NCBI GenBank assembly: GCA_017409345.1
Contig: JAFQSX010000037.1
Coordinates: 1-63,592 of the forward strand
Length of the DNA: 63,592 nt
Direction of reading: 5' to 3'
DNA from: Muribaculaceae bacterium
GTDB taxonomy: Bacteria; Bacteroidota; Bacteroidia; Bacteroidales; Muribaculaceae
The translations under genes and the position numbers were made by a program. The notes beneath the pieces are model-generated. The model ran no database searches, was not told where the DNA came from, and saw only the letters and a list, made by a program, of their open reading frames with translations. This document shows, piece by piece, positions 54,967 to 63,592 of this stretch; the stretch's first letter is position 1; the number at the start of each line of letters is the position of its first letter.

Positions 54967-55386
54967 TTAGTAAAAGAATTGTCGTTTTTCTTTTGCTGTA
55001 AATAGATTACTATTACGGCAGACTTCTAATACGGCAACCAAGTCATTCTCAGTTAATTCTCCAACGATTGAGGTTTGACCATCTTGCATGGATTTTACTA
55101 ATGCATCAACTTTGCGTGTTTGAAGCTCATTTGCACCCAAGAATGAATCGTAACGAAGAAAATCATAATCGCATTTACGTAGCTGATATTGCATTGCAAA
55201 TAGTTCAGACTTAGATTCGATTATAGGGTGAATACGTGAGTTAATGAAGAAAAAACCTGCAATTTTATCTTGGTACACACCTATTATGGCAAAGAATTTA
55301 GAATGGTCAATATCTTCAAAACTATTAGATAGTAATATTGAACCTCGTTTTATGCCTTTTTGCAGTAGCTGTAAGGGTAAGTCCAT
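54967..55386 (-). CDS. putative toxin partner of the Panacea protein
   Basis: 139 residues with beta-rich pattern: LLQKGIKRGSILLSNSFEDI, FAIIGVYQDKIAGFFFINSR, DYDFLRYDSFLGANELQTRK, SIVGELTENDLVAVLEVCRN. The layout resembles small PemK/MazF-fold proteins, but this is inferred from pattern only. The start codon overlaps the stop of the Panacea gene (TAATG), the arrangement expected of a toxin following its antitoxin. Confidence 0.5.
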   Translation of the reverse strand: MDLPLQLLQKGIKRGSILLSNSFEDIDHSKFFAIIGVYQDKIAGFFFINSRIHPIIESKSELFAMQYQLRKCDYDFLRYDSFLGANELQTRKVDALVKSMQDGQTSIVGELTENDLVAVLEVCRNSNLFTAKEKRQFFY

Positions 55387-55934
55387 TATAGAAATGCTGC
55401 TTTAAGTTTTAGGGAATCAGCAATATATTCCACATAAGCCTCATCATCGCCAGCCTCACGCAAAATATCTTTTACCGACATTTCTCTATCAGGACGTGTG
55501 TTGTTCCACGCCATACCATGTGAATATGCAGTCAATTCATCGAAATTTTTGTTTCGGCAAAGATTAACGGCGTAATCGAGACATTCAATATCAGAGCCTG
55601 ACAATTCGTCCATGTCGGGTTCTTTAACGCCTCGCACTATGAATCTATTTTCAAAAATTATGTAATTTTTTAGCTTTGTAATTTCTTCATTTGAAGAGAA
55701 AAAACTATCCCCTCTCAAAGCTTTGAGAATATCATCTACACACGAAGGAACCGGACCATATTGCATCGCAATATACGTGTCTCCGGTAATGCTTCGCCCA
55801 TATTGAGAGAGATGTTTTTGGTCGGCAAAATAAAGAATCTTGCACAACTTATGCATATCGGTCTTACCGCCTAATTGCGACAAAGAATATAAAAGAGAAT
55901 TTATAGCTTTGTCATAGTTAAATAATTTACTCAT
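55386..55934 (-). CDS. Panacea-domain (SocA-like, DUF4065) antitoxin
   Basis: 182 residues. The N-terminal part matches the Panacea domain: LGGKTDMHKLCKILYFADQK, LSQYGRSITGDTYIAMQYGP and VPSCVDDILKALRGDSFF. These domains neutralise or deliver diverse toxins for proteolysis, as SocA does. The gene has its own good promoter and is the first gene of a three-gene - strand unit (Panacea, putative toxin, double TIR). Confidence 0.85.
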   Translation of the reverse strand: MSKLFNYDKAINSLLYSLSQLGGKTDMHKLCKILYFADQKHLSQYGRSITGDTYIAMQYGPVPSCVDDILKALRGDSFFSSNEEITKLKNYIIFENRFIVRGVKEPDMDELSGSDIECLDYAVNLCRNKNFDELTAYSHGMAWNNTRPDREMSVKDILREAGDDEAYVEYIADSLKLKAAFL

Positions 55935-55968
55935 TGCCGATATTATTTTAGTATTAATATTGTTAATG

Positions 55969-56000
55969 CAAAATTAGACATTAAACTCTATGATTCCAAA
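55969..56000 (-). promoter_or_regulatory. promoter of the Panacea/TIR unit
   Basis: On the - strand TTTG (56000-55997) and TAATTTTG (55976-55969) are 20 bases apart, about 35 bases before the Panacea start codon. Confidence 0.65.
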
Positions 56001-56198
56001 TTATAATGTGTTGAAATTTTGAAATGTTTAAAATTATTCGATTTGTTTAATTTTTCTGTTCATAGAGTTTTTTAGGTAGGAATCTGTGTTTTTGATGTGA
56101 GGAGAAAATATTATTTGCACTTTCTTTGCGTTAAATGGGGGAGTTGTGGGTAGATTTGTGTAACTTTGCAGATTGAAATGAATTTTAACTGCCGGTTT

Positions 56199-57998
56199 AT
56201 GCAGAAGATTAGAAATATTGCTATTATTGCGCATGTTGACCACGGGAAAACTACTGTGGTTGATAAGATGTTGCTTGCGGGTAACCTGTTCCGCGAAAAT
56301 CAAAATGCAGGTGAATTGATTCTTGATAATAATGACCTTGAGCGTGAACGTGGGATTACTATCCTGTCTAAAAACGTGTCGATCGACTACAAGGGTTATA
56401 AGATAAATATTATTGATACTCCGGGACACGCCGACTTTGGTGGCGAGGTGGAACGTGTATTGAATATGGCCGATGGCTGTCTGCTATTGGTTGACGCTTT
56501 TGAGGGGCCAATGCCTCAAACACGTTTTGTGCTTCAAAAGGCTATCCAAATGGGGTTGAAGCCTGTGGTGGTTATCAATAAGGTTGACAAGCCTAACTGC
56601 CGCCCCGATGAAGTGCAAGAGATGGTGTTTGACCTCATGTTTAATCTTGATGCGACTGAGGAACAACTCGATTTCCCAACAATCTACGGTTCAGCAAAGC
56701 AAGGTTGGATGAGCACCGATTGGAACAAGCCTACCGAAAACATTCTTCCGTTGCTTGATGCTATCATTGAACACATTCCCGAACCGGAGGTGATTGAGGG
56801 TGATGCACAAATGCTTATCACTTCGCTCGATTTCTCTAACTATGTGGGACGTATTGCCATAGGTCGTGTGCATCGTGGCGAATTGCGTGAGAATATGGAT
56901 ATTGCTCTCTGCAAGAAAGATGGCACGGTGGTGCGTCAACGCATCAAAGAGCTTCACACATTCGAGGGCATGGCTCGCAAGAAGGTGGAGAGTGTGAAGA
57001 GTGGCGATATTTGTGCGCTTGTGGGTATTGAAGGATTTGAAATTGGCGACACTGTGGCCGACTTTAACAATCCCGAACCACTTCCACGCATTGCAATCGA
57101 TGAGCCTACGATGTCAATGACTTTCACAATCAACGATAGTCCATTCTTTGGTAAAGATGGTAAATTTGTAACTTCACGCCACATTGCCGACCGTTTGGAA
57201 AAAGAGCTCGATCGTAACCTCGCATTGCGTGTGTCAAAAGCCGACCACGAAGATGTGTGGACCGTGTTTGGTCGTGGTGTGCTTCACCTCTCGGTGTTGA
57301 TTGAGACAATGCGTCGCGAGGGTTATGAATTGCAAGTGGGACAACCACAAGTAATCATCAAAGAGATTGACGGCATGAAGTGTGAGCCTGTTGAATTGCT
57401 CACAATCAACGTCACAGAGGAGTACTCAAGCAAAATCATCGATATGGTGACTCGTCGCAAGGGCGAAATGGTGACTATGACTGCACAAAACGACCGTGTA
57501 CACATGGAATTCCACATCCCATCGCGTGGTATCATCGGTTTGCGTAACAATGTCTTGACCGCCTCGGCCGGTGAGGCTATTATGGCACACCGTTTCCACG
57601 AATATCAACCATGGAAAGGTGATATTGAGCGTCGTACAAATGGTTCGCTCATCGCTATGGAAGCCGGCACAGCATATGCCTACGCTATCGATAAGTTGCA
57701 AGATCGCGGCCGTTTCTTCATCTTCCCACAAGAGGAGGTTTATGCCGGACAAGTGGTAGGAGAGAACGCCAAGGATAATGATATAGTGGTGAACGTGACC
57801 AAGTCGAAGAAGTTGACCAATATGCGAGCATCGGGAGCCGATGATAAGGCGCGTATCATTCCTCCGGTAGTGTTCAGTCTTGAAGAAGCACTCGAATATA
57901 TCAAGGAAGATGAATATGTAGAGGTAACACCTCACCACATTCGCTTACGCAAAATAATACTTGATGAAATCGAGCGTAAACGCGCGAATAAAGTGTAA
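56199..57998 (+). CDS. typA: translational GTPase TypA/BipA
   Basis: A ribosome-binding GTPase involved in large-subunit assembly and stress. About 599 residues. The G1 motif is AHVDHGKTT near residue 10. [12 protein letters not shown] (G3) and [15 protein letters not shown] (G4) are intact, and the EF-G-like domains and the unique C-terminal domain ([20 protein letters not shown]) follow. The ATG at 56199 begins the conserved [11 protein letters not shown]; an ATG at 56178 is possible. A -7 box (TAACTTTG at 56161) lies just upstream. Confidence 0.96.
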   Translation: MQKIRNIAIIAHVDHGKTTVVDKMLLAGNLFRENQNAGELILDNNDLERERGITILSKNVSIDYKGYKINIIDTPGHADFGGEVERVLNMADGCLLLVDAFEGPMPQTRFVLQKAIQMGLKPVVVINKVDKPNCRPDEVQEMVFDLMFNLDATEEQLDFPTIYGSAKQGWMSTDWNKPTENILPLLDAIIEHIPEPEVIEGDAQMLITSLDFSNYVGRIAIGRVHRGELRENMDIALCKKDGTVVRQRIKELHTFEGMARKKVESVKSGDICALVGIEGFEIGDTVADFNNPEPLPRIAIDEPTMSMTFTINDSPFFGKDGKFVTSRHIADRLEKELDRNLALRVSKADHEDVWTVFGRGVLHLSVLIETMRREGYELQVGQPQVIIKEIDGMKCEPVELLTINVTEEYSSKIIDMVTRRKGEMVTMTAQNDRVHMEFHIPSRGIIGLRNNVLTASAGEAIMAHRFHEYQPWKGDIERRTNGSLIAMEAGTAYAYAIDKLQDRGRFFIFPQEEVYAGQVVGENAKDNDIVVNVTKSKKLTNMRASGADDKARIIPPVVFSLEEALEYIKEDEYVEVTPHHIRLRKIILDEIERKRANKV

Positions 57999-58029
57999 TT
58001 ATCACTAAATACATCTATAAACGATAATA

Positions 58030-58064
58030 GAGGCTGTGTCAAGATTTTGATACAGCCTCATTTT
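58030..58064 (+). terminator. intrinsic terminator of typA
   Basis: The stem GAGGCTGTGTCAA / TTGATACAGCCTC is followed by ATTTTT. Confidence 0.88.
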
Positions 58065-58111
58065 TAAATCGTATAGAATTATTCTTTTATTGTTGAAATT
58101 TTCAGTGGAAT

Positions 58112-58891
58112 TTATGCGTTGTGAGAAATGATGGCATTGAGTCGTTGTTCAAGGTCGGTGGTAGAGAGACGCATTCTTAAATCGCCTTTGTGAGCAATTG
58201 AAATGGTTCCGGTTTCTTCCGATACCACGACAGCAATCGCATCGGTGGCTTGAGATATGCCTAATGCTGAGCGATGGCGAAGTCCAAGTGAACGAGGAAT
58301 TGATGTGTCATGACTTACCGGTAGAATACAACCTGCGGCTTTGATGCGGCTATTAGCGATAATCAAAGCTCCATCGTGTAGTGGTGAGTTTTTAAAGAAA
58401 ATATTCTCAATCAATCGAGAATTTATTGCCGAATCAATTTTGTCGCCTGTATTTTCATAATTTTCAAGTGGAAGATCTTGTTGTATTACAATAAGCGCAC
58501 CGGTCTTGCTTTTAGATAGACTCATGCATGCGCGTACAATAGCCATAATCCATTGGTGGGTATCATTGTCAATCACCTCATTTTTATGAGAGAATAATCT
58601 GCGAAGAAAACGCCAACGCTTGTGAGACCCCAAGTCAACAAGAAAACGCTTTAATTGGTCTTGGAATAGGATTACAAGTACCAATAAACCGATATTCATA
58701 AATTTGTCAAGGATTGTGCCGGTGAGGCGCATCTCAAGCATTGGGGATGCCACTGCCCATACCGCAATAAATGCCATTACTCCATAGAAAATGTTGATTG
58801 CACCCGATTCTTTCATCAAGCGATATAGGTAGAATAGCAATAATGCAACGATTAATATGTCAAAAGCATCTTTTATGCTGAAAAAATCCAT
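58112..58891 (-). CDS. cdaA: diadenylate cyclase CdaA
   Basis: Makes the second messenger cyclic di-AMP from two ATP. It has 259 residues. N-terminal membrane helices span about 10-75. The DAC domain has the catalytic PLHDGALIIANSRI near residue 165 and LGLRHRSALGIS near 200 (DGA and RHR motifs). It starts 4 bases after folP on the same strand, a pairing that is usual in Bacteroidota. Cyclic di-AMP generally controls potassium and osmotic balance. Confidence 0.94.
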   Translation of the reverse strand: MDFFSIKDAFDILIVALLLFYLYRLMKESGAINIFYGVMAFIAVWAVASPMLEMRLTGTILDKFMNIGLLVLVILFQDQLKRFLVDLGSHKRWRFLRRLFSHKNEVIDNDTHQWIMAIVRACMSLSKSKTGALIVIQQDLPLENYENTGDKIDSAINSRLIENIFFKNSPLHDGALIIANSRIKAAGCILPVSHDTSIPRSLGLRHRSALGISQATDAIAVVVSEETGTISIAHKGDLRMRLSTTDLEQRLNAIISHNA

Positions 58892-58895
58892 ATTG

Positions 58896-59747
58896 TTATA
58901 TTTGGTTATTGGTTAGTTGAGTCAGTTTAATTGCTTCGTGAGCCTCTTTTATATCATGCACTCTTAAAATCGCAGCCCCGGCTTGTAGAGCAATCGTATT
59001 TACTATTGTTGTGCCATTTAATGCATCATCGGGAATAGTATTGAGTGCTTTATATATCATTGATTTTCGTGATACTCCAACAAGCAAAGGATAGCCTAAT
59101 TCGTGTAAATGCTCAAGATTGTGGAGTAATTCGTAATTTTGTTCAAGCGTTTTAGCAAACCCGAATCCAGGGTCAATTATAATGTCGTTTACGCCGGCAA
59201 GAGTGAGCCGATTGATGCGCTCCGATAGTTCATAGATCACATCGGCGGTAATGTTATTATAATTTGTGCAATTATTCATTGTGGCCGGAGTGCCACGCAT
59301 GTGCATAGCAATATATGGCACTTTGAGTTGGGCTACGGTTTCAATCATCGCTTTGTCAAGCAATCCGGCCGATATATCATTGATGATGTGGGCTCCGAGA
59401 GTAGCAATGGCATGTTTTGCCACATCGGCACGAAACGTATCTACGGATATCGGTGTATTGATGTTTTTTTGATGAATGATATTCATCGCCATTTCCAATC
59501 GTTGTATCTCTTCTTGAGAAGAAATATCATCGGCTCCCGGTCGAGAGGAGTAACCTCCGATGTCAATAATGTCAACACCTTCGGTAATCATTTCATCAAT
59601 GCGACGGCTTATTGCATTGGTGTCAAAAGAACGTGAACAGCCATAAAACGAATCGGGCGTGATGTTGAGTATCCCCATCACTTGTGGACGAGTAATCTCT
59701 ACTAATTCCCCTTTAAGGTTTAATGAAAATGGCTTGAATTTTCTCAC
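58896..59747 (-). CDS. folP: dihydropteroate synthase
   Basis: Joins pterin and 4-aminobenzoate in folate synthesis; the target of sulfonamides. It has 283 residues. Signature motifs are VMGILNITPDSFYGCSRSFD near residue 23, DIGGYSSRPGADDISSQEEI near 61, and NDIIIDPGFGFAKTLEQN with the C-terminal GVSRKSM loop. It is full length and is the first gene of a folP-cdaA unit. Confidence 0.96.
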   Translation of the reverse strand: MRKFKPFSLNLKGELVEITRPQVMGILNITPDSFYGCSRSFDTNAISRRIDEMITEGVDIIDIGGYSSRPGADDISSQEEIQRLEMAMNIIHQKNINTPISVDTFRADVAKHAIATLGAHIINDISAGLLDKAMIETVAQLKVPYIAMHMRGTPATMNNCTNYNNITADVIYELSERINRLTLAGVNDIIIDPGFGFAKTLEQNYELLHNLEHLHELGYPLLVGVSRKSMIYKALNTIPDDALNGTTIVNTIALQAGAAILRVHDIKEAHEAIKLTQLTNNQI

Positions 59748-59868
59748 TTTGCTTTATTGAAAACATTTTTAATATCACAAAATTAAGCAATTTATTTGTT
59801 TATCAATAATAAATTGGGTAATTCTTGACGAGAAAAAAGAATTTTGTAATTAAATAGAGATATAAGAA

Positions 59869-59903
59869 TAAAAAAGCCAATCCCAAATAAAAGAGATTGG
59901 CTT
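59869..59903 (-). terminator. intrinsic terminator of the secreted-protein gene
   Basis: On the - strand AAGCCAATC / GATTGGCTT is followed by TTTTTATT, just after the stop codon at 59928. Confidence 0.8.
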
Positions 59904-59927
59904 AGGTTGATATTCTTGTGGGTGTTT

Positions 59928-61433
59928 TTATTTGATTAAAATTTTAGTCGTTGAAGATTGATAGGGTGTTGTGATTCGCACGATATACATCCCATTGTAA
60001 AGATTAGGAATAGATAATGACATCCCATGAGTTGATGCTACTTTGCGACCGTTGATGTTGAATATTTCAATAATAGCTTTTTCGTTGGTTGAAATCATAC
60101 CGTTGCGATAGGTTATTATTGAGTTGTTATCAATCGTGATTTTATCTACTCCGGCAGGAATCTCATATATTGTGCTGCCATTTTTAGTGTTGATAAGCCG
60201 GCTGAATGTGATTTGATATTCACGGCTATCGGGTTGTTCAATATATGGGTAGTTAAGTAGATGACCATTATTAATAGTGCTACCGTCGCTGATAAATCCT
60301 ATTCCTTCGATGATTTGAAACTGAGTGTTGCCTGCATCATCTTTGATAGTGAATTTATCGTGATTGCGATAGGAGTAACGGAAGTTTTCTTTTGTGATGT
60401 TATCGAAAGTTGTGTTGAGTTGTTGTAGTGGTGTCGCTTGGGTAATATCGTTGTAGTCATAAAGCAATATTTCGTTGTCGGGGTCATACTCGTAACGACA
60501 ATATACGCGTCGGGTTGCTTCGTCGTCGCGCACATATCTCAATGTGATAGTGTCGTTGTCGTTGCTCCAAGCAACACATCTTTTGTAATTGATGTCGTCG
60601 ATTACGACCTTTTCTTTCATCTCAATCCAGAATGTAGTTTCGGTGGTGATATTGTCGATAAAACCGGTGTCCATAAAAACGTATTCCCACCTAACATTCT
60701 CACGAGTGATTGATTCATGGAAAGAGTGTTCGCGGTCAAGCGGGCTGCTATATACCAAAGTGTTGTTTTGGCCATAGAACCGCTTGAAATTTATGGTGGT
60801 GTTGCAATGACAAGCTGCCATTGGTTGGAATCTAAATAATAAATCGCCGTAAAGATCGGGAACATAGCCAATCCCTTCGATAAAACATTCGTCATCATCG
60901 ATGTGATGGCATCTGCGCGAAATGCCGTCATTAGTTGTAATGATAGATGTTTTGTCAATAGTAACCCAATCACTCATATAGGTGTAAAGGTCGGGGTTTT
61001 CAGGGCTTTTAAAGTCGTACAATAAAACCTCTTTAAACCCATTATCACGGCTCTTGATATATAAGTCGCCGTCCCACATGGTGTTGATAGGCGACATGTA
61101 TGATTCTTCATAAAGTGCATATACTTTTTGTTCATCAATATCTTCGCGCAGATATGCTACGATAGTGTTTTTGTTTGGAGTAGGGGTTAATTCAGGAAAT
61201 AGATAGTGGCATTTTTTGTATTCAATATCATTGATGGTTGTATCGCCTTCTATGATAATAGAATAGGGGTGAAATTCCATATGTTCGTATAGCCAACCTT
61301 CAACAAAGACCTCTCCTTCCCATCTCACGCCTTCTTGCACAAGAGGAATGTAATCGTTATCTGATGATTGAGCAACAATAGGATAGGTTGACAGTAACGC
61401 TAATGAAAGGCTGAGGAGTAGTTTTTTGTTCAT
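59928..61433 (-). CDS. secreted protein with internal duplication and type IX sorting tail
   Basis: 501 residues. A signal peptide (MNKKLLLSLSLALLSTYPIV, cleavage after AQS) is followed by two repeats of about 190 residues. Each repeat has VRWE at its start, a D-x-x-I-N/DD-I-x-Y-K-x-C stretch and an IxGIGY/F-type strand near its end. The C-terminus (IEIFNINGRKVAS, then GMYIVRITTPYQSSTTKILI) is a classic type A sorting domain for the type IX system. The function is unknown; it is expected on the cell surface or outside. It is monocistronic. Confidence 0.8.
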   Translation of the reverse strand: MNKKLLLSLSLALLSTYPIVAQSSDNDYIPLVQEGVRWEGEVFVEGWLYEHMEFHPYSIIIEGDTTINDIEYKKCHYLFPELTPTPNKNTIVAYLREDIDEQKVYALYEESYMSPINTMWDGDLYIKSRDNGFKEVLLYDFKSPENPDLYTYMSDWVTIDKTSIITTNDGISRRCHHIDDDECFIEGIGYVPDLYGDLLFRFQPMAACHCNTTINFKRFYGQNNTLVYSSPLDREHSFHESITRENVRWEYVFMDTGFIDNITTETTFWIEMKEKVVIDDINYKRCVAWSNDNDTITLRYVRDDEATRRVYCRYEYDPDNEILLYDYNDITQATPLQQLNTTFDNITKENFRYSYRNHDKFTIKDDAGNTQFQIIEGIGFISDGSTINNGHLLNYPYIEQPDSREYQITFSRLINTKNGSTIYEIPAGVDKITIDNNSIITYRNGMISTNEKAIIEIFNINGRKVASTHGMSLSIPNLYNGMYIVRITTPYQSSTTKILIK

Positions 61434-61469
61434 AATAGTTTCGTTTTAAGGTTAATACAAAGATAGTGA

Positions 61470-62273
61470 TTAGTTTAATCCGTTATTTGTTTTAAGCAGA
61501 TAAAATGCTGAAGTTGTGTAAAAATTGCGTAAGAGGGGAATATGAGATGCCCATTTCCATACTCGACGAGGCTTTAACCCGAATTTTTGCTTATAATGAG
61601 GGTTGATAAACCATAAAGAGCGGTTTATGATGGCAAAACCACAATGTGATGCCAATCGTTCAAATCGTTCTATTGGCATGCGTGAGCGTTTTATGCTCAT
61701 TAACTCGTCGATTGTGGCTTGTGAGGCTCCGCTCAATCGGAGTAATCCTTGATAAATGGGATTTGGCAAGAGATGAATAAAAGGCAGTTTTGAGGCAAAT
61801 CCATGAGTGATTTGTTGGTGCCCGCCAAAAGGATTTTGCCATGCAGGAAAGCCGAAAAACACAATTCCGTCATGTTTTAAAAAGAGTTTGATATTGTTGA
61901 TAAAATCAGTCTTATTGTTGGGCTCGATATGTTCGATTACGTCGTGAACGAGTATTATGTCATATCGCTCATTGTCGCATTGCGGCTTGTCGGCAGTGTT
62001 GAAATCCATGCAGATGAATTGTGCTTGCATCTTTTCTTCATTGAAAAATTGCCTGGCTTGACTGATGCGAGTTTTGCTAATGTCGATACCTTTTACTGAA
62101 CAATCCATTTGGGCAAATGGTAATAGATTTCCACCTTCACCGCACCCAATCTCCAAAATTCGAGTGTTGGGTGTGATTGAGATGTATTGTTGTAAATAAT
62201 CGATATAATAGTCTTGAGCAGTGCGAGCCAACTCATTGAAATATGTCCGTCGGTCGGAGTGTCGTTGTTGCAT
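61470..62273 (-). CDS. class I SAM-dependent methyltransferase
   Basis: 267 residues. SAM motif I is RILEIGCGEGGNLLPFAQ near residue 39, motif II is VKGIDISKTRISQARQFF, and the YDIILVHDVIEHIEP segment near 104 is typical of Methyltransf_11/25 proteins. The C-terminal part (IHLLPNPIYQGLLRLSGA, RRVWKWASHIPLL) is basic and may bind a membrane or glycan substrate. The substrate is unknown. It is 36 bases upstream of the secreted-protein gene on the same strand. Confidence 0.83.
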   Translation of the reverse strand: MQQRHSDRRTYFNELARTAQDYYIDYLQQYISITPNTRILEIGCGEGGNLLPFAQMDCSVKGIDISKTRISQARQFFNEEKMQAQFICMDFNTADKPQCDNERYDIILVHDVIEHIEPNNKTDFINNIKLFLKHDGIVFFGFPAWQNPFGGHQQITHGFASKLPFIHLLPNPIYQGLLRLSGASQATIDELMSIKRSRMPIERFERLASHCGFAIINRSLWFINPHYKQKFGLKPRRVWKWASHIPLLRNFYTTSAFYLLKTNNGLN

Positions 62274-62380
62274 CGTGATAGTTGTTTATTAGTACTCTAA
62301 TTAAAAAGAGTCCACAAAAACAAAAATCACTGCACGGATAATTATAATGCATAGTGCTCAATTAAAAATGTATGCTTTTT

Positions 62381-63454
62381 TTACCAAGTGAAGCGGAAGC
62401 CTATGGGGAGTGAGATTGAGAATGGGTGTTGGGTGCGGAATGTCTCGATACCACTTCCGTCGGGGATATAGTAATAGAAGTTTGGTTCGGCAAAGATGCC
62501 AAAGTGAGGTGTTACGTTGTATTGGAGCCCAATACCTAATCCTGTTGACCATTGTAGTGGCATCTCAATAGAATTAGATTGGTGAAGAATTGATTTGCCG
62601 TTTAGCATAAAATCGGTAGAGAATGAGGAGTAGATAGGGTATTCCAATGTTACGCCAAGTGAAGTATAAAGACTCCATTGGTTGCTGTTGAGCCAATTGT
62701 AAGACACTTTCAATGGAAGACCCACATAATGGATCTTTTGATAGTCTATTATTCCTGCTTGAGGCTCGCCAATAGTGAATTGAGAAGACAAACGAGAGTA
62801 TGAAAGTCCGGTCTCTATACTCCAATGAGGAGTGAGACGATGTTGAAGTGATAGCGAGAATGAGACCGGCAATTCGTGGTGAGATTCGCGTTTTATTTCG
62901 CCATCGCCATTGTCAGCCATTACATTTGCTTCGGCAATCAAATATAGGGCATCAAGTTCCTCTTTGGTTAAGTCGGGACCTTCTTGCTCGTAATAATCTA
63001 CATGGCCAAATTCATATATACTTTTCCAATAATCCAAATTTGACCATAATTCGCCCCATGTGTCACAAAGAAAAATATCGTTAGTGATGTCGGAATCGGG
63101 AGGAGGCCAGCCGGCATGAGCAGGAGGAGTAATAGGGATTGCATAAGGCGAAATGTTGTTGGCGTTATGACCAAAATCGCCTGTATAAGCAAGATTTAAT
63201 CCCCATTTAGAACCATTGTATTTTTTGCTTATTGGAAGAATGAAATCATCGTGAGAGTCATTGCCTTTGTCTGTAATATGCTCATCGCGTTTAGGTTGAA
63301 ATGGAGGAAGAATATTCTGTTTATTATTGATAGTAGAGTCGGTTATAATTGTGTCGGGTAATTGTTTTTGTTCGGCAATATTGCGGATAGTATCGATTGG
63401 TGTAGGGGATATAATGGAATCAAACCCGGTATCTGCTTTTTTAGCAAAATAGGC
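62381..63454 (-). pseudogene. outer membrane beta-barrel protein, 5' end missing
   Basis: An open frame of 357 codons with no good start codon in its first 139 codons. It opens with AYFAKKADTGFDSIISPTPI directly after a stop codon. The C-terminal 200 residues are a PorT-like barrel (SLSLQHRLTPHWSIETGLSY to the terminal ISLPIGFRFTW), and the part before it is soluble and proline-rich. Homologues usually have an N-terminal cytoplasmic region and one membrane helix ending about here. That part is replaced by unrelated AT-rich sequence, so the gene looks cut by an insertion or a join at the contig end. Confidence 0.6.
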
Positions 63455-63592
63455 TTAATGGTCATTTTAGTTGGTAAAACCTTTATAAGTTACTGATAAT
63501 GATTAACTTTGGGTATTTGAAAATTTATGAATAAAAAATCTGCTTTTTCTGTGGCTCAAAATCCACAATAAAATATGGTATTCAAAGAGGCA
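63455..63592. mobile_element. possible end of an inserted element at the window edge
   Basis: 138 bases of non-coding sequence replace the expected 5' part of the barrel gene. They do not continue its frame and reach the window end. The combination of a broken gene and a contig end suggests the border of a repeated mobile element, but no transposase sequence or inverted repeat can be verified here. Confidence 0.3.

Noticed and set aside
58112-58891. cdaA as part of a cyclic-dinucleotide (CBASS-like) defence system with the nearby channel
   Set aside because: It is the ordinary folP-cdaA housekeeping pair, outside the low-GC island and with normal composition. A regulatory link to the RCK-type channel is possible but unsupported.
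63037-63060. Start of the right-end barrel gene at a TTG (63037)
   Set aside because: The same frame continues upstream with clear coding character to 63454, so the TTG is internal.

Overview
The window comes from a member of the Bacteroidota, most likely the order Bacteroidales and possibly Muribaculaceae; the family is an inference. Evidence for this: promoters match the TTTG / TAnnTTTG pattern, there is a type IX secretion plug protein and surface proteins with type IX-like C-termini, several families are typical of the phylum (DUF3109, DUF3108, DUF3316, DUF5103, PorT-like barrels, C-terminal OmpA lipoproteins), and base composition is AT-rich with weak Shine-Dalgarno signals. The left end starts inside a 5S rRNA. 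The right end cuts a membrane-barrel gene at what looks like an inserted element, so the window is probably one whole contig broken at repeats.

Layout. 1-5200: rRNA operon end, MscS channel, PHP phosphatase, a biotin carboxyl-carrier decarboxylase with two biotin domains, ribosomal protein L31. 5260-9400: a pheA-aminotransferase-DAHP synthase/chorismate mutase-tyrA operon controlled by a clear Phe/Tyr leader-peptide attenuator. 9480-12680: an AT-rich accessory patch with a surface protein, a four-helix-bundle protein, a 156-nt palindrome and degenerate 9-nt repeats. 12690-18484: dxr-rseP-rlmI-dipeptidyl peptidase III operon. 18700-46150: housekeeping and envelope genes (OmpA proteins, glycerate use, thymidine kinase, hisS, holA, two tandem class A penicillin-binding proteins, LysM protein, ung, tRNA-Arg, type IX plug protein), with REP-like repeats and one miniature inverted-repeat element. 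56160-62280: typA, folP-cdaA, a secreted protein and a methyltransferase.

The stretch 46400-55940 is a low-GC island that looks like a multi-gene immune or conflict system. On the + strand it holds a SIR2-like/TIR fusion, a membrane STAND NTPase whose C-terminal part is split off by a nine-A tract, a tail-anchored helical protein, a CASTOR/POLLUX-like ion channel with regulatory nucleotide-binding domains and a C-terminal RyR-like domain, and a free-standing RyR-domain protein. A double-TIR protein and a Panacea toxin-antitoxin-like pair follow on the - strand. The working model (inference) is that STAND/SIR2/TIR parts sense infection and make or bind an NAD-derived nucleotide, and that the RyR parts pass this signal to a membrane channel. 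I do not recognise this exact gene set as a named defence system.
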